The notes under the pieces are model-generated. The model worked only from the letters and a program-made list of their open reading frames with translations. It had not been told where the DNA came from and did no database searches. Positions 1-8,771 of a DNA stretch of 64,000 nt are shown piece after piece. The translations under genes were made by a program, and so were the position numbers. This DNA comes from Salibacterium salarium (GTDB lineage Bacteria; Bacillota; Bacilli; Bacillales; Marinococcaceae), in NCBI RefSeq assembly GCF_030813635.1, contig NZ_JAUSUM010000003.1, positions 62,001-126,000 of the forward strand, given 5' to 3'. Each line of letters begins with the position of its first letter. The first letter of the stretch is position 1.

Positions 1-379
1 CTAATTTCAATTGTGAAATATAATCTTCTATAATAGACGTTTCAAATGCCTCAAATTGACGTTTCAACTCTTTTCCTTTTTCTCCAAAGGTTATGGTTAC
101 TTCTCTTCTATTCTGCTCATTAATGGACCGAATAAGCAAATCTTCTTTTTCCAATTTATTCATCGCCTGACTAATCGCACTTTTAGAAATACCGATGCGT
201 TCCGATACTTCTCCAAGTGTAATACTATTATGTCTCATAAATAATATCATAATTGTTTCCTGACGCGATGTCAGCTGCAGTTCACTAAGCAGTGGTACTT
301 TTGGTTGTAAATACTTAGCGATATTTTCAAGAGAATAAATCGACTGCAAATATATTTTCTTATAGTCATCCAAACTCAT
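1..379 (-). CDS. MarR-family transcriptional regulator (C-terminus cut off by window edge)
   Basis: Reading from the ATG at 379 gives about 126 codons with no stop before the window edge, so the C-terminus is missing. The visible part has an N-terminal helix, then a winged helix-turn-helix of MarR type: a segment reading LGEVSERIGISKSAISQAMN, followed by KLEKEDLLIRS and a basic wing (NEQNRREVTITFGEKG). A GGAAGTGAG Shine-Dalgarno lies about ten bases upstream. It follows the coaW stop by 30 bp on the same strand, so the two are probably co-transcribed. The ligand and targets cannot be told. It could be of the TcaR/SarZ sort, but no specific subfamily is claimed. Confidence 0.8.
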   Translation of the reverse strand, partial: MSLDDYKKIYLQSIYSLENIAKYLQPKVPLLSELQLTSRQETIMILFMRHNSITLGEVSERIGISKSAISQAMNKLEKEDLLIRSINEQNRREVTITFGEKGKELKRQFEAFETSIIEDYISQLKL

Positions 380-409
380 ATCGTTTCATCTCACTTCCGT
401 CTTACTCAT

Positions 410-1252
410 TTATAAGACTGCCTTTTTCAATCCGTTGTTTAGCAGAGCGCCTATTGCTCCACTGTATTCTCCATATTCAAGAAAATAAGCTTGTTTTCCC
501 CTTAGCTCCGTGTATCCCTTCACAATCTCTTTAAGAGTGTCATGACGGGAAAAAGTAGTTCCTATATAAATGATAGCATTCGTCTTCAAGCGTTCTGCCG
601 CCTGTACACTCATTGTCGTTATGGTCTCCCCAATCATGCGTACAATAGCCGAAATATAGTCTTCCTTCGAAAAAGCCTTATCCTTCATTTGAGCGGCATT
701 TCCAAAATTACTAGCAGTCAAATCCCCGGAAATAGGAGGCGTTTCGTGAGAGTAAATATCGGATACGGTGACATTCAGTCCTTCACCTTCTCCTTTTCTT
801 CCTAATTCCAAAATCTTATCATAATGTTCTTCTCCTGTTAATAAGTATGACAAACCGAGGAGGGTTCCCCCACCCATACCACTTCCTCCAATTCTTTCAT
901 ACGAATCTTGTTGAACATAGTGGATAGATGTCCCTGTACCTACATTTGTCACCATAAACGTTGAACCAATTTGTGAAAGAATACCATTTTGTTCTAACAA
1001 CCAATTTACTCCTTCACATGTTGCTTCAAATTCGTTTACATTTTTGGCCGAAACCGGTAATTCCTGTAATAAAACACCCGCTTTTCCACCCGTTATATGT
1101 ATATGTGGATCCGTGAAATTTGCTTGAATCCAACGGTTAATTTCAGCAACTCGATTCGTGGCGATTTTTTTGTATCCCCAATCTTCGCCATGTGTATATA
1201 CTATTTTTGAGAGAGTACCTCCCGCGTCTATGCCAACATATTCTTGAGACAT
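410..1252 (-). CDS. coaW: Type II pantothenate kinase
   Basis: Cytoplasmic enzyme that phosphorylates pantothenate, the first step of coenzyme A synthesis. The 280-residue protein starts with the actin-fold phosphate loop GIDAGGTLSK (residues 8-17). A second glycine-rich ATP loop follows a VGTGTS segment near residue 105 and reads GGSGMGGGTLLG near residue 123. Length and motif order fit the staphylococcal/Bacillus type II (CoaW) enzyme rather than type I CoaA or type III CoaX. The ATG at 1252 is the only start giving the complete phosphate loop. It heads a likely two-gene unit with the downstream MarR regulator. Type II enzymes are known to be poorly feedback-inhibited by CoA; nothing in the sequence here tests that. 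Confidence 0.9.
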   Translation of the reverse strand: MSQEYVGIDAGGTLSKIVYTHGEDWGYKKIATNRVAEINRWIQANFTDPHIHITGGKAGVLLQELPVSAKNVNEFEATCEGVNWLLEQNGILSQIGSTFMVTNVGTGTSIHYVQQDSYERIGGSGMGGGTLLGLSYLLTGEEHYDKILELGRKGEGEGLNVTVSDIYSHETPPISGDLTASNFGNAAQMKDKAFSKEDYISAIVRMIGETITTMSVQAAERLKTNAIIYIGTTFSRHDTLKEIVKGYTELRGKQAYFLEYGEYSGAIGALLNNGLKKAVL

Positions 1253-1528
1253 GAAACCGATGAACCCCTTTCTCTCTTTAATCTTTTTTTAACGATTACA
1301 CTATGTTTTATTTTATACCATGTCGCAATACAAATGATAGAATATAATTCAAGAAGAACAAAAATCGGACATTTCTCTAGTTTGTGAATATCATAAGACG
1401 ACATTCTTTTTTTTTGTTATACTGGAAAGTCAACGGATTGTGATAGGTATATTACCTTTCATCATCAGAAAACATTGTCATGTCCGCTTTCTAACGAGTG
1501 CTTTTCATGACAGATAGGTAGGAAACCA

Positions 1529-2977
1529 ATGGACGTCTATTCTATTCTAATCAGTCTTTTATTCATATTAAATATTTTCTTTGCAGTTATTATCATTTTT
1601 CTCGAGCAAAAAGATGCAACATCCACATGGGCATGGCTTATGGTCTTATTTTTCATTCCTTTTCTTGGGTTTATTTTATATTTGATATTCGGCCAAAATA
1701 TGAGTCGAAAGCGATTGTTTGACTGGGAAGATATTAAAAAAATAGGAATTGAAGACTTAATAGCCGAACAAACGAACACGCTTCGCGAACAACGCTTCCA
1801 TTTTTCTGATCCAGATGCGCGTGACTATAGAGATCTTATTTACATGCATTTAGTGAACAATGACGCTTTGTTAACCGAAGACAATAAAGTTGATATGTTC
1901 ACCGATGGGAAAGAAAAATTTGATCAGCTACTACAAGATATTGAAAATGCCGAGGATCATATCCATTTGCAATATTACATTTTCCGACATGACCAATTGG
2001 GATCCCGATTGCTCGATGCTTTGACTAAAAAAGCGCAAGAAGGTTTGAAAGTACGAGTGTTATATGACGAAATGGGTTCGAGAAAGCTATCCAAGCATGC
2101 GTTCAATCATTTAAAAAAAGCAGGTGGGGAAGTAGAAATATTTTTCCCTAAACGAATCCCTTTTATCAATTTGCGTTTAAATTATCGCAATCACCGCAAG
2201 TTAGTTATTATTGATGGGAACATTGGATATTTGGGCGGCTTTAACGTCGGAGATGAATACCTCGGCCTTAATCCTAGATTTGGCTACTGGCGGGATACGC
2301 ATCTTCGTATGAGCGGGCAGGTGGTTAAAGCTTTACAAACCCGTTTTATTTTAGACTGGAATCAAGCGTCCCATCATCACTATATTCATTATGAAGAGCG
2401 TTTGTTTCCTGCATTACAACCAGCCGGTGATATGGCCGCACAAATTGTATCAAGCGGACCTGACTCTGAATGGGAACAAATTAAAAACGGCTATATTAAA
2501 ATGATTATGGCTGCCAAAGATTCGATTTATATTCAAACTCCTTATTTCATTCCGGATCAAAGCTTAATGGATATTTTGCGAATAGCTGCTCTATCCGGTA
2601 AAGATGTTCGCATCATGATTCCCGACAAACCAGATCATCCCTTTGTGTACTGGGCGACGTATTCGCATATCGGAGAACTGCTAAAAGCAGGAGCAAAAGT
2701 CTTTATATACGAAAATGGCTTCATTCATGCGAAAACAATAGTAGTTGACGGCAAAGTAGGGTCTGTTGGGACAGCTAATATTGATGTCCGCAGCTTTCGT
2801 TTAAACTTTGAAATAAATGCCTTTTTATATCATCGACCTACCGCAGAAAGAATGGCATTAATTTTTCAAGAAGATATGAAAGATTGTAAGGAATTAACGT
2901 TACAAGACTATAAAGAACGGTCACTCTGGATTCGATTCAAAGAATCCATTTCTCACTTATTATCTCCTATTTTATAA
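1529..2977 (+). CDS. cls: Cardiolipin synthase (phospholipase D family)
   Basis: Membrane enzyme joining two phosphatidylglycerol molecules into cardiolipin and glycerol. The 482-residue protein has two N-terminal membrane helices (about residues 5-25 and 33-55, with the PLDN-type segment WAWLMVLFFIPFLGFILYL) and then two phospholipase D catalytic domains. The HKD motifs read HRKLVIIDG near residue 222 and HAKTIVVDG near residue 400, each followed by the usual GGFNVGDEYLG and GTANIDVRS segments. Length matches Bacillus ClsA/YwnE. The ATG is preceded by AGGTAGGA. It is a single-gene unit closed by a strong hairpin. Cardiolipin typically rises with salt in halotolerant bacilli, which fits the suspected lifestyle, but that link is inference. 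Confidence 0.93.
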   Translation: MDVYSILISLLFILNIFFAVIIIFLEQKDATSTWAWLMVLFFIPFLGFILYLIFGQNMSRKRLFDWEDIKKIGIEDLIAEQTNTLREQRFHFSDPDARDYRDLIYMHLVNNDALLTEDNKVDMFTDGKEKFDQLLQDIENAEDHIHLQYYIFRHDQLGSRLLDALTKKAQEGLKVRVLYDEMGSRKLSKHAFNHLKKAGGEVEIFFPKRIPFINLRLNYRNHRKLVIIDGNIGYLGGFNVGDEYLGLNPRFGYWRDTHLRMSGQVVKALQTRFILDWNQASHHHYIHYEERLFPALQPAGDMAAQIVSSGPDSEWEQIKNGYIKMIMAAKDSIYIQTPYFIPDQSLMDILRIAALSGKDVRIMIPDKPDHPFVYWATYSHIGELLKAGAKVFIYENGFIHAKTIVVDGKVGSVGTANIDVRSFRLNFEINAFLYHRPTAERMALIFQEDMKDCKELTLQDYKERSLWIRFKESISHLLSPIL

Positions 2978-3026
2978 AGGAGTGTTTTTGACAAAAGTAG
3001 TGGCAATGCAATTATCTTTTCATACC

Positions 3027-3069
3027 AAAAGAAGCCAGCCTAGTCTGTTAACGAAGGCTGGCTTCTTTT
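3027..3069. terminator. Bidirectional intrinsic terminator between cls and glycerate kinase
   Basis: A perfect 15-bp stem (AAAAGAAGCCAGCCT at 3027-3041 with AGGCTGGCTTCTTTT at 3055-3069) ends in T-runs on both strands. It sits in the gap between the convergent cls and glycerate kinase genes. Confidence 0.93.
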
Positions 3070-3071
3070 GT

Positions 3072-4214
3072 TTACTTTTTCTTTACTTTCCATAATGCTG
3101 CAATATTTCTAGCCAACTGTTCTATGTAAGCAGGACCATTTTCCATTGCCGTTTCCACGCTTGCAGGACCGGGCATAATGCTGAATGCAGCCGTTATGCC
3201 ATGTGAAAATACAGCCTCATATCCGTCTCCCAATTGCCCGCATAAAGCAATCACTGATGTATTATCCTTATTTGGTACTGCTTTTGCTACACCAACCGGG
3301 GTCTTTCCAAACACCGTTTGTTTGTCGATTTTACCTTCTCCGGTAATAACAAGATCTGCGGCTTGAGCTCTTTCATGAAATCCCGTTTCTTTTAAGACAA
3401 TATCAATACCCGGTTCCAACTCAGCGTCCAAAAATGCTTTAAGGCCAGCTCCCAATCCTCCGGCGGCGCCCGCACCCGGAAGATTGTTCACATCTATTCG
3501 GAGTTGATCCCAAATGACTTCAGCATATTGATATAAAGCATCATCAAGCTGCTTTACCATCTTGTCATCGGCACCTTTTTGAGGACCATAAATAACACTT
3601 GCTCCATTTTCGCCAGTTAGCGGATTATTCACGTCACAGGCAGTAATAATGTCGGTACGAGAGAGACGTTGATCCAAATTGGAACAATCTACTGCGTTTA
3701 AACGTGCAAGAGAAGCTCCTCCAACTGGAAGTTCTTCTCCCAATTCATCGAGTAATTCTCCACCCAACGCTTGGAACATCCCGGCACCACCATCATTTGT
3801 AGCACTCCCGCCAATGCCGAGAATAATTTTTTTTACTCCCTTATCCAACGCTGCTTTTATCAGTTCTCCTGTCCCGAAGGTTGTTGCAAATAAAGGATTT
3901 CGTTCCTCTTTTGGTACTAGCGCAAGTCCCGAGGCTTCTGCCATTTCTATTACTGCTGTTTTTTTGTCACCAAGTACAGCGTACACTGCTTTTACTCGAC
4001 TTCCGTTTGGTCCTGTCACTACTTCCTCATGCAACGTACCATCAAGAGCATCGACCATTGATCTTGTTGTTCCTTCTCCACCATCCGCCATTGGGATAAG
4101 CTCCGATGTTAATTGATCGTTATATACTTGTCTGAATCCTTGTTCTATACTTTTAGCTGCTTGCATCGCAGTCATACTTTCTTTAAATGAATCTGGTGCA
4201 ATCACTAGTTTCAT
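3072..4214 (-). CDS. glxK: Glycerate kinase (type I, GlxK/GarK family)
   Basis: Cytoplasmic ATP-dependent kinase turning D-glycerate into phosphoglycerate (2-phosphoglycerate in characterised members), feeding lower glycolysis. The 380-residue protein begins MKLVIAPDSFKESMTA, the family signature, followed by MADGGEGTT near residue 43, GIGGSATNDGGAGM near residue 132 and ITGEGKIDKQT near residue 291. Length is normal. The ATG at 4214 has GGAGAGGAG seven bases upstream. It follows the 157-residue unknown gene by 29 bp, so the two probably share a transcript. No glyoxylate or galactarate pathway genes are adjacent, so the source of glycerate is unknown. Confidence 0.92.
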   Translation of the reverse strand: MKLVIAPDSFKESMTAMQAAKSIEQGFRQVYNDQLTSELIPMADGGEGTTRSMVDALDGTLHEEVVTGPNGSRVKAVYAVLGDKKTAVIEMAEASGLALVPKEERNPLFATTFGTGELIKAALDKGVKKIILGIGGSATNDGGAGMFQALGGELLDELGEELPVGGASLARLNAVDCSNLDQRLSRTDIITACDVNNPLTGENGASVIYGPQKGADDKMVKQLDDALYQYAEVIWDQLRIDVNNLPGAGAAGGLGAGLKAFLDAELEPGIDIVLKETGFHERAQAADLVITGEGKIDKQTVFGKTPVGVAKAVPNKDNTSVIALCGQLGDGYEAVFSHGITAAFSIMPGPASVETAMENGPAYIEQLARNIAALWKVKKK

Positions 4215-4243
4215 TATGTTCTCCTCTCCAAGTGTCTCCCCTT

Positions 4244-4717
4244 CTATTGTTCATATACTTCATCGGAATGTCTTCTAAGCCCTTCTTCAAACAAAAATTT
4301 CTTTTCCGGAAGAGGCAGCATACAAAATTCTTCTTTCACATCACCATTGCCACCAAGACCAATAATCGATTGACAATAGCCGCAATGACTCGTTTTATGA
4401 ATAATCGGGTTCTCGTTTGGATACCAATCGTCTTTTTCTTCGACAAAATAACCATGCATCGCATATTTTGTTCCATCTGTTAATTCCAAGTGCATGTGAA
4501 GAATACTTCCTGGTTTCCAAGAACCTTCTTCAGCAAAATCTCGTACAATCGTTTCTCCTTCGATTTGTACTTGAGAATCCTTCACTTCTAAGAAATGGGG
4601 TAATTCTTCTTCCCGTAGCTCTCGCCAGCCTGGAGATTCTTGACCAGTTTCTTGTAAATATTGAATATGCTCATCATAACGGGATAGATATAAGTGAACA
4701 GGCTCTCGGTTTGTCAT
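4244..4717 (-). CDS. Conserved-looking unknown cytoplasmic protein with CxxC
   Basis: Function not recognised. It is a soluble, acidic 157-residue protein without signal peptide or membrane helix. It carries a single CGYC pair (HCGYCQSI, about residue 112) and a GLGGNGDVKEEF stretch. The start at 4717 has AGGGGGATGAC directly upstream, so it is very likely expressed. It precedes glycerate kinase by 29 bp in the same direction, suggesting one operon. The CxxC could bind metal or act in redox chemistry, but no family was recalled and none is claimed. Confidence 0.7.
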   Translation of the reverse strand: MTNREPVHLYLSRYDEHIQYLQETGQESPGWRELREEELPHFLEVKDSQVQIEGETIVRDFAEEGSWKPGSILHMHLELTDGTKYAMHGYFVEEKDDWYPNENPIIHKTSHCGYCQSIIGLGGNGDVKEEFCMLPLPEKKFLFEEGLRRHSDEVYEQ

Positions 4718-4913
4718 GTCATCCCCCTCTTCGTTCTATTGAAAACTGTGTCATCCTACTTCTTTATTTCGATAAAACTTTCTTTTTCTCCTTTTATTTT
4801 ATTACAATTATCATCTGTTTGTGAAACAAAGATTATTCCTTGTGTTTTCTTGTACAAATAGGCACATACCGATAAATAAAACGATATACTATCATAATTT
4901 ACGAAAAAAGTGA

Positions 4914-4941
4914 TTGACTTACACCTTGTCCTTCCTATAAT
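4914..4941 (+). promoter_or_regulatory. SigA-type promoter of mntABCD
   Basis: TTGACT at 4914-4919 and TATAAT at 4936-4941 are separated by 16 bp, a strong vegetative promoter pointing at the mnt genes. The predicted start of transcription falls inside the first MntR-like palindrome. Confidence 0.8.
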
Positions 4942-4960
4942 CTTTCCTTAGGGAAACTTA
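4942..4960 (+). promoter_or_regulatory. MntR-like operator 1
   Basis: TTTCCTTAGGGAAACTTA directly follows the -10 box and contains the inverted repeat TTTCC/GGAAA. It closely resembles the B. subtilis MntR site (TTTGCCTTAAGGAAAC). A repressor bound here would block initiation when manganese is plentiful. The site is identified by resemblance only. Confidence 0.65.
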
Positions 4961-4965
4961 GTGGC

Positions 4966-4995
4966 ACCAGACTAAAATCTGGTTTTTCTTTTTAA
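4966..4995 (+). terminator. Short terminator-like hairpin in the mnt leader
   Basis: ACCAGA (4966-4971) pairs with TCTGGT (4978-4983), followed by TTTTTCTTTTT. Because it lies downstream of the promoter and upstream of mntA, it would act as a leader attenuator or a barrier, not as the terminator of a previous gene. The stem is only 6 bp, so its efficiency is uncertain. Confidence 0.5.
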
Positions 4996-4999
4996 TTAT

Positions 5000-5039
5000 T
5001 TTTTGCCCTAGAGAAACTTTCATTACTTAGAGAAATTAA
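5000..5039 (+). promoter_or_regulatory. MntR-like operators 2 and 3
   Basis: TTTTGCCCTAGAGAAACTTT (5001-5020) matches the MntR consensus well. A weaker copy, ACTTAGAGAAATTAA, follows at about 5025-5039. With operator 1 this gives two or three sites flanking the leader hairpin. Confidence 0.55.
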
Positions 5040-5082
5040 TTTACCGGTGATAAAAATTTATAAATATAAAAGGAGAATGCAC

Positions 5083-6027
5083 ATGAAAAAACTTACTAAA
5101 ACAATGGGTACGCTGTTACTCGGTAGTATCTCCGTACTATTAACAGCATGCGGATCTGAGGAAGAGACATCGAATACACAAGATGATGAAAAAGTGAAAA
5201 TCGTAACGACTATCGCGCAAATTGGGGAACCTTTATCCGTTATTGGGGGGGATCGTGTGCAAGTTGAAAGTTTAATGGGACCCTCTGTCGACCCCCACTT
5301 ATATAACGCAACCCAAGGTGATATTTCTACAATCGACCAAGCGGATATCATTTTTTACAACGGTTTAGATTTAGAAGCGAACATGGTTGAAATATTTAAT
5401 GAAATATCTGAGTCAAAACCCGTTCTTGCTGTGGGAGAAGAAATTTCCGAAGATTCCTTACTGGAAGATGAAGAAGGTGCTATTGATCCACATATTTGGT
5501 TTGACCTAAATCTCTGGAAGCAAGCATTAGATGCAGCGGTGGATGAATTAAAAGAATACTCCCCTGAACATGCAAATTATTTTGAAGAAAACAAACAGGA
5601 ATACTTTGAAGGTCTATTAGATGTAAATCAAGAGGCGGAAAAAATTGCTGATATTCCAGAGAGTCAGAGAGTGCTTGTTACAGCCCATGATGCATTTGGA
5701 TATTTCGGAAGTATGCATGACATGAAAGTGATTGGACTTCAAGGACTCAGCACAGATGATGAACTTGGTGTGTCGGATATAAATGAAACCATTGAAATCA
5801 TAAAAGAACATGAAGTTCCTGCAATCTTTGTGGAATCAAGCATTAATGAAGATTCCATACAAGCTGTGATCGACGGAGCTAAAAGCGAAGGAGTTAATGT
5901 TGAATTAGGCGGTGAACTCTATTCTGACGCGATGGGCGAGTCAGGAACTGAGGATGGAACGTATACAGGAATGTATGAACACAATATTAACACGATACAC
6001 GAAGCATTACTTAAAGGAGTCGAATAA
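5083..6027 (+). CDS. mntA: Manganese ABC transporter substrate-binding lipoprotein
   Basis: Extracytoplasmic, lipid-anchored metal-binding protein of the cluster-9 (ZnuA/MntA) family. The signal peptide ends in the lipobox LLTAC with Cys23. Likely metal ligands are His72 (DPHLYNAT), His137 (DPHIWFD), His202 (AHDAFGYF) and Asp282 (YSDAMG). The GLQGLSTDDELGVSD segment is typical of the Mn/Zn group. The start at 5083 is preferred because AGGAG lies seven bases upstream; the ATG at 5077 is too close to it. The MntR-like sites upstream favour manganese as substrate; zinc cannot be excluded from the protein alone. Length is 314 residues, normal for the family. Confidence 0.92.
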   Translation: MKKLTKTMGTLLLGSISVLLTACGSEEETSNTQDDEKVKIVTTIAQIGEPLSVIGGDRVQVESLMGPSVDPHLYNATQGDISTIDQADIIFYNGLDLEANMVEIFNEISESKPVLAVGEEISEDSLLEDEEGAIDPHIWFDLNLWKQALDAAVDELKEYSPEHANYFEENKQEYFEGLLDVNQEAEKIADIPESQRVLVTAHDAFGYFGSMHDMKVIGLQGLSTDDELGVSDINETIEIIKEHEVPAIFVESSINEDSIQAVIDGAKSEGVNVELGGELYSDAMGESGTEDGTYTGMYEHNINTIHEALLKGVE

Positions 6028-6029
6028 AT

Positions 6030-6794
6030 ATGGAAGATGTCGCAATCAAAGTAGAAAATCTTTTCGCTTCTTATCGCAAAAATACAGTCCTTTCAGATGT
6101 GAACCTTGCTGTAGAATCGGGCTCTCTGACAGGAATTGTAGGACCTAATGGTGCCGGAAAGTCAACACTTCTTAAATCGATGTTGAATTTACATCCTTCC
6201 TTAACCGGATCGGTTGCATTTTTTGGTCAACCGTTTAAGAAAATGAAGAAAAAAATCGGTTACGTCCCCCAACGTGGTTCCGTTGATTGGGATTTTCCCA
6301 CCGATGCATTAGACGTTGTCACTATGGGATTATACGGACACATAGGGTGGTTGAAACGGCCATCGCGTTTTCATAAAGAGAAAGCATATCAAGCACTGGA
6401 AAAAATGGGGATGAAAGATTATGCAAAGCGCCAGATTAGTCAGTTGTCTGGCGGGCAGCAGCAACGTGTTTTCCTAGCCCGTGCATTGGTCCAAGATGCC
6501 GAACTGTATTTTATGGATGAACCATTGGCCGGTGTCGATGCAGCAACGGAACACGCTATTATGACGACATTGAAGGAATTAAAAACATTAGGTAAAACTG
6601 TTATGGTCGTCCATCATGATTTACAAACTGTCGCCGAATATTTTGATCATGTTCTTTTATTAAATCAGACCGTCATTGAACACGGGCCAACAAATCAAAC
6701 TTTTACAAAAGATAATATTTCACGTACCTATGGTGGAAATATGCGTTGGATGAGAGAGGAGGATCATGATGTGGTCCCATCTATTAAGCAGTAA
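6030..6794 (+). CDS. mntB: Manganese ABC transporter ATP-binding protein
   Basis: Cytoplasmic ATPase driving the MntCD permease. Walker A is GPNGAGKST (residues 38-46), the signature is LSGGQQQR, Walker B is LYFMDEP and the switch histidine lies in VVHHDL. The QRGSVDWDFPTDALDVVTMG Q-loop region is characteristic of Mn/Zn importers. The ATG follows the mntA stop by 2 bp, and the 3' end overlaps mntC, so translation is coupled. 254 residues, normal length. Confidence 0.94.
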   Translation: MEDVAIKVENLFASYRKNTVLSDVNLAVESGSLTGIVGPNGAGKSTLLKSMLNLHPSLTGSVAFFGQPFKKMKKKIGYVPQRGSVDWDFPTDALDVVTMGLYGHIGWLKRPSRFHKEKAYQALEKMGMKDYAKRQISQLSGGQQQRVFLARALVQDAELYFMDEPLAGVDAATEHAIMTTLKELKTLGKTVMVVHHDLQTVAEYFDHVLLLNQTVIEHGPTNQTFTKDNISRTYGGNMRWMREEDHDVVPSIKQ

Positions 6795-7692
6795 CACACA
6801 ATGGGTACTGGCAAGTACGATGGTGCTCGGTATCGCTGCCGGCACTGTTGGTTGTCTTGCGTACTGGAAACGGCAAAGTCTTATGAGTGATGCTTTAGCT
6901 CATGCAGCATTACCAGGGGTTGTGATTGCATTTCTACTGCTCGGAGAAAAAAATCTCTTTGTATTAATTACAGGTGCCTCTATCAGTGCTTTAATTGGTG
7001 CTTACTTTATTGAGTGGGTGCGTTCTTCCACCAGAATTACGGAAGATACTGCAATGGGCATGGTTTTATCCATCTTTTATGGGTTGGGCATTATGCTTCT
7101 CACTATCGCCAATCGTACAGCAGGAGGAAATCAAAGTGGGCTTGATAGTTTTATTTTCGGCCAAGCAGCTTCCATGGTTCAATCAGATGTTCTAACGATG
7201 TTTATTTTAGCTTTATTGGTTATTTTCATCGTAGGAGTTGGATTCAAAGAATGGAAAATTTACCTGTTTGATCCATCATTCGCAAAAGGGGCAGGATTGT
7301 CTATAAAAGGAATGAATGGTTTATATACGGCGATTCTTGTCACAACTATTGTGATTGGTATTCAGGCTGTAGGAGTTATTTTGATTGCTGCCTTACTCAT
7401 CATTCCACCTGTCAGTGCACTTTATTGGACACATGCCTTTAGGTGGATGGTTTGTCTCTCTGCCATATTTGGTGGATTAGCTGGTGTCTTAGGTACTGCT
7501 ATAAGCGCATTAGGAAGTGGTTGGCCAACTGGTCCATTTATAGTCATTGTGGGATCGTGTTTGTTTATTCTTTCGCTGATTTTTGGTAAAGAAAGAGGCC
7601 TGCTCATTACGTTTTTACAGTTTAAACGGCAAAAACAACTCATCGATAATAATAAGGACCTTTCTCATTATCGTACAAAAGGGGTGAAATAA
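6766..7692 (+). CDS. mntC: Manganese ABC transporter permease
   Basis: Multi-pass ABC-3 family permease (about 8-9 hydrophobic segments, 308 residues). The segment SDALAHAALPGVVIAF near residue 44 and the coupling segment KEWKIYLFDPSFAKGAG are family hallmarks. Two adjacent ATGs (6766 and 6769) follow GAGGAGG. The second has the better spacing, so the true start may be one codon in. The gene overlaps the end of mntB by about 29 bp. The C-terminal tail after the last helix is basic and cytoplasmic. It probably pairs with MntD as a heterodimer. Confidence 0.92.
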   Translation: MMWSHLLSSNTQWVLASTMVLGIAAGTVGCLAYWKRQSLMSDALAHAALPGVVIAFLLLGEKNLFVLITGASISALIGAYFIEWVRSSTRITEDTAMGMVLSIFYGLGIMLLTIANRTAGGNQSGLDSFIFGQAASMVQSDVLTMFILALLVIFIVGVGFKEWKIYLFDPSFAKGAGLSIKGMNGLYTAILVTTIVIGIQAVGVILIAALLIIPPVSALYWTHAFRWMVCLSAIFGGLAGVLGTAISALGSGWPTGPFIVIVGSCLFILSLIFGKERGLLITFLQFKRQKQLIDNNKDLSHYRTKGVK

Positions 7693-8559
7693 ATGCCATA
7701 TACTGGATGGATCATTCTCACTGCTTCTTTAGTCGGGCTTTCTTGTGGGCTCATTGGCGTATTTCTAATCCTCCGCAGAATGGCAATGATGGCAGATGCC
7801 ATAAGCCATACTGTTTTATTAGGAATCGTTATCGCGTTTATTATTACTCGTGAGGTGAGCGGGACACCTATGCTCATCGGTGCAGTATTAGCCGGTCTAC
7901 TTACCACCTTCTTAGTACAGTGGCTTCATTCGCTGAACATTGAACAACATGCTTCCATGGGGATTGTCTTTACCACATTATTTGCGGTTGGAGTTATTTT
8001 AATATCAACATCTGTTGGGAATGCTCATTTAGACGTGCAGCATGCTTTGATGGGAGAAATAACATTCATTCCCTGGAATACAATGTCTCTCCCTGTCATT
8101 GGTGATGTACCAAAGGCGACAGCGTTATTAGCCCTTGCTTTTGTAATTGTTTTATCTTTCATCGTTGCCTTTTACAAAGAGTGGAAAATCACTTCATTTG
8201 ACCCAGCACTTGCTGCAAGCTTAGGAATTCCTGTTGTGTTTTTACATTATGTTTTTATGAGTCTCGTATCGATCACAACAGTCGCATCCTTTGATTCAGT
8301 TGGTGCTATCATGGTAGTTGCCATGCTAATCACACCCGCTGCTTCTGCTTATCTTTGGACTGACAAACTTTCCATAATGCTTGTACTAAGCAGCTCCTTT
8401 GGGGTGATATCTGCCATAGCCGGATACTATACTGCCGTGTGGTTAAACACTTCCATCTCGGGATCTATGGCTTTTGCAACCGGATTAGTCTTTTTAGTTA
8501 GCTTTGTTTTTTCTCCAAAACATGGCTTGATTGCAAAATACGTCAAGCCAGCACTGTAA
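7693..8559 (+). CDS. mntD: Manganese ABC transporter permease
   Basis: Second ABC-3 family permease of the importer, 288 residues, about 8-9 membrane helices. It carries MADAISHTVLLGIVIAF near residue 33 and the ATPase-contact segment KEWKITSFDPALAASLG. It begins directly after the mntC stop codon with AAAAGGGGTG upstream. Four-gene mntABCD order is as in B. subtilis. No strong terminator dedicated to this gene was seen; the hairpin at 8728-8766 may serve it on the plus strand, although its plus-side T-run is weak. Confidence 0.92.
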   Translation: MPYTGWIILTASLVGLSCGLIGVFLILRRMAMMADAISHTVLLGIVIAFIITREVSGTPMLIGAVLAGLLTTFLVQWLHSLNIEQHASMGIVFTTLFAVGVILISTSVGNAHLDVQHALMGEITFIPWNTMSLPVIGDVPKATALLALAFVIVLSFIVAFYKEWKITSFDPALAASLGIPVVFLHYVFMSLVSITTVASFDSVGAIMVVAMLITPAASAYLWTDKLSIMLVLSSSFGVISAIAGYYTAVWLNTSISGSMAFATGLVFLVSFVFSPKHGLIAKYVKPAL

Positions 8560-8727
8560 CGTTACATCTATAACACGATATATATTGACTCATGCTGTCC
8601 CGATGAAGTCGCCCGTCTACCGCTCCTGCTGTAGGTTTATCCCAACATATACATTGCGCAAATTCTATCCTTTCTTCCTCTCACACCAAAAACTCCACAT
8701 TTTATACATTCTCATCTTTCAAAAAAA

Positions 8728-8766
8728 GACTGCCCTTAAAAGTTTAATCAAACTTTTGAGGCAGTC
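8728..8766 (-). terminator. Terminator of the sulfolipid operon
   Basis: GACTGCC...AAAAGTTT at 8728-8745 pairs with AAACTTTT...GGCAGTC at 8750-8766, leaving a 4-base loop. On the minus strand it is followed by seven Ts, just after the gtrA stop. It may also slow plus-strand transcripts leaving mntD. Confidence 0.85.
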
Positions 8767-8771
8767 CTTCA

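Noticed and set aside
3679-4116. A 145-codon frame opposite glycerate kinase
   Set aside because: Serine/proline-rich shadow of the real gene, no start signal.
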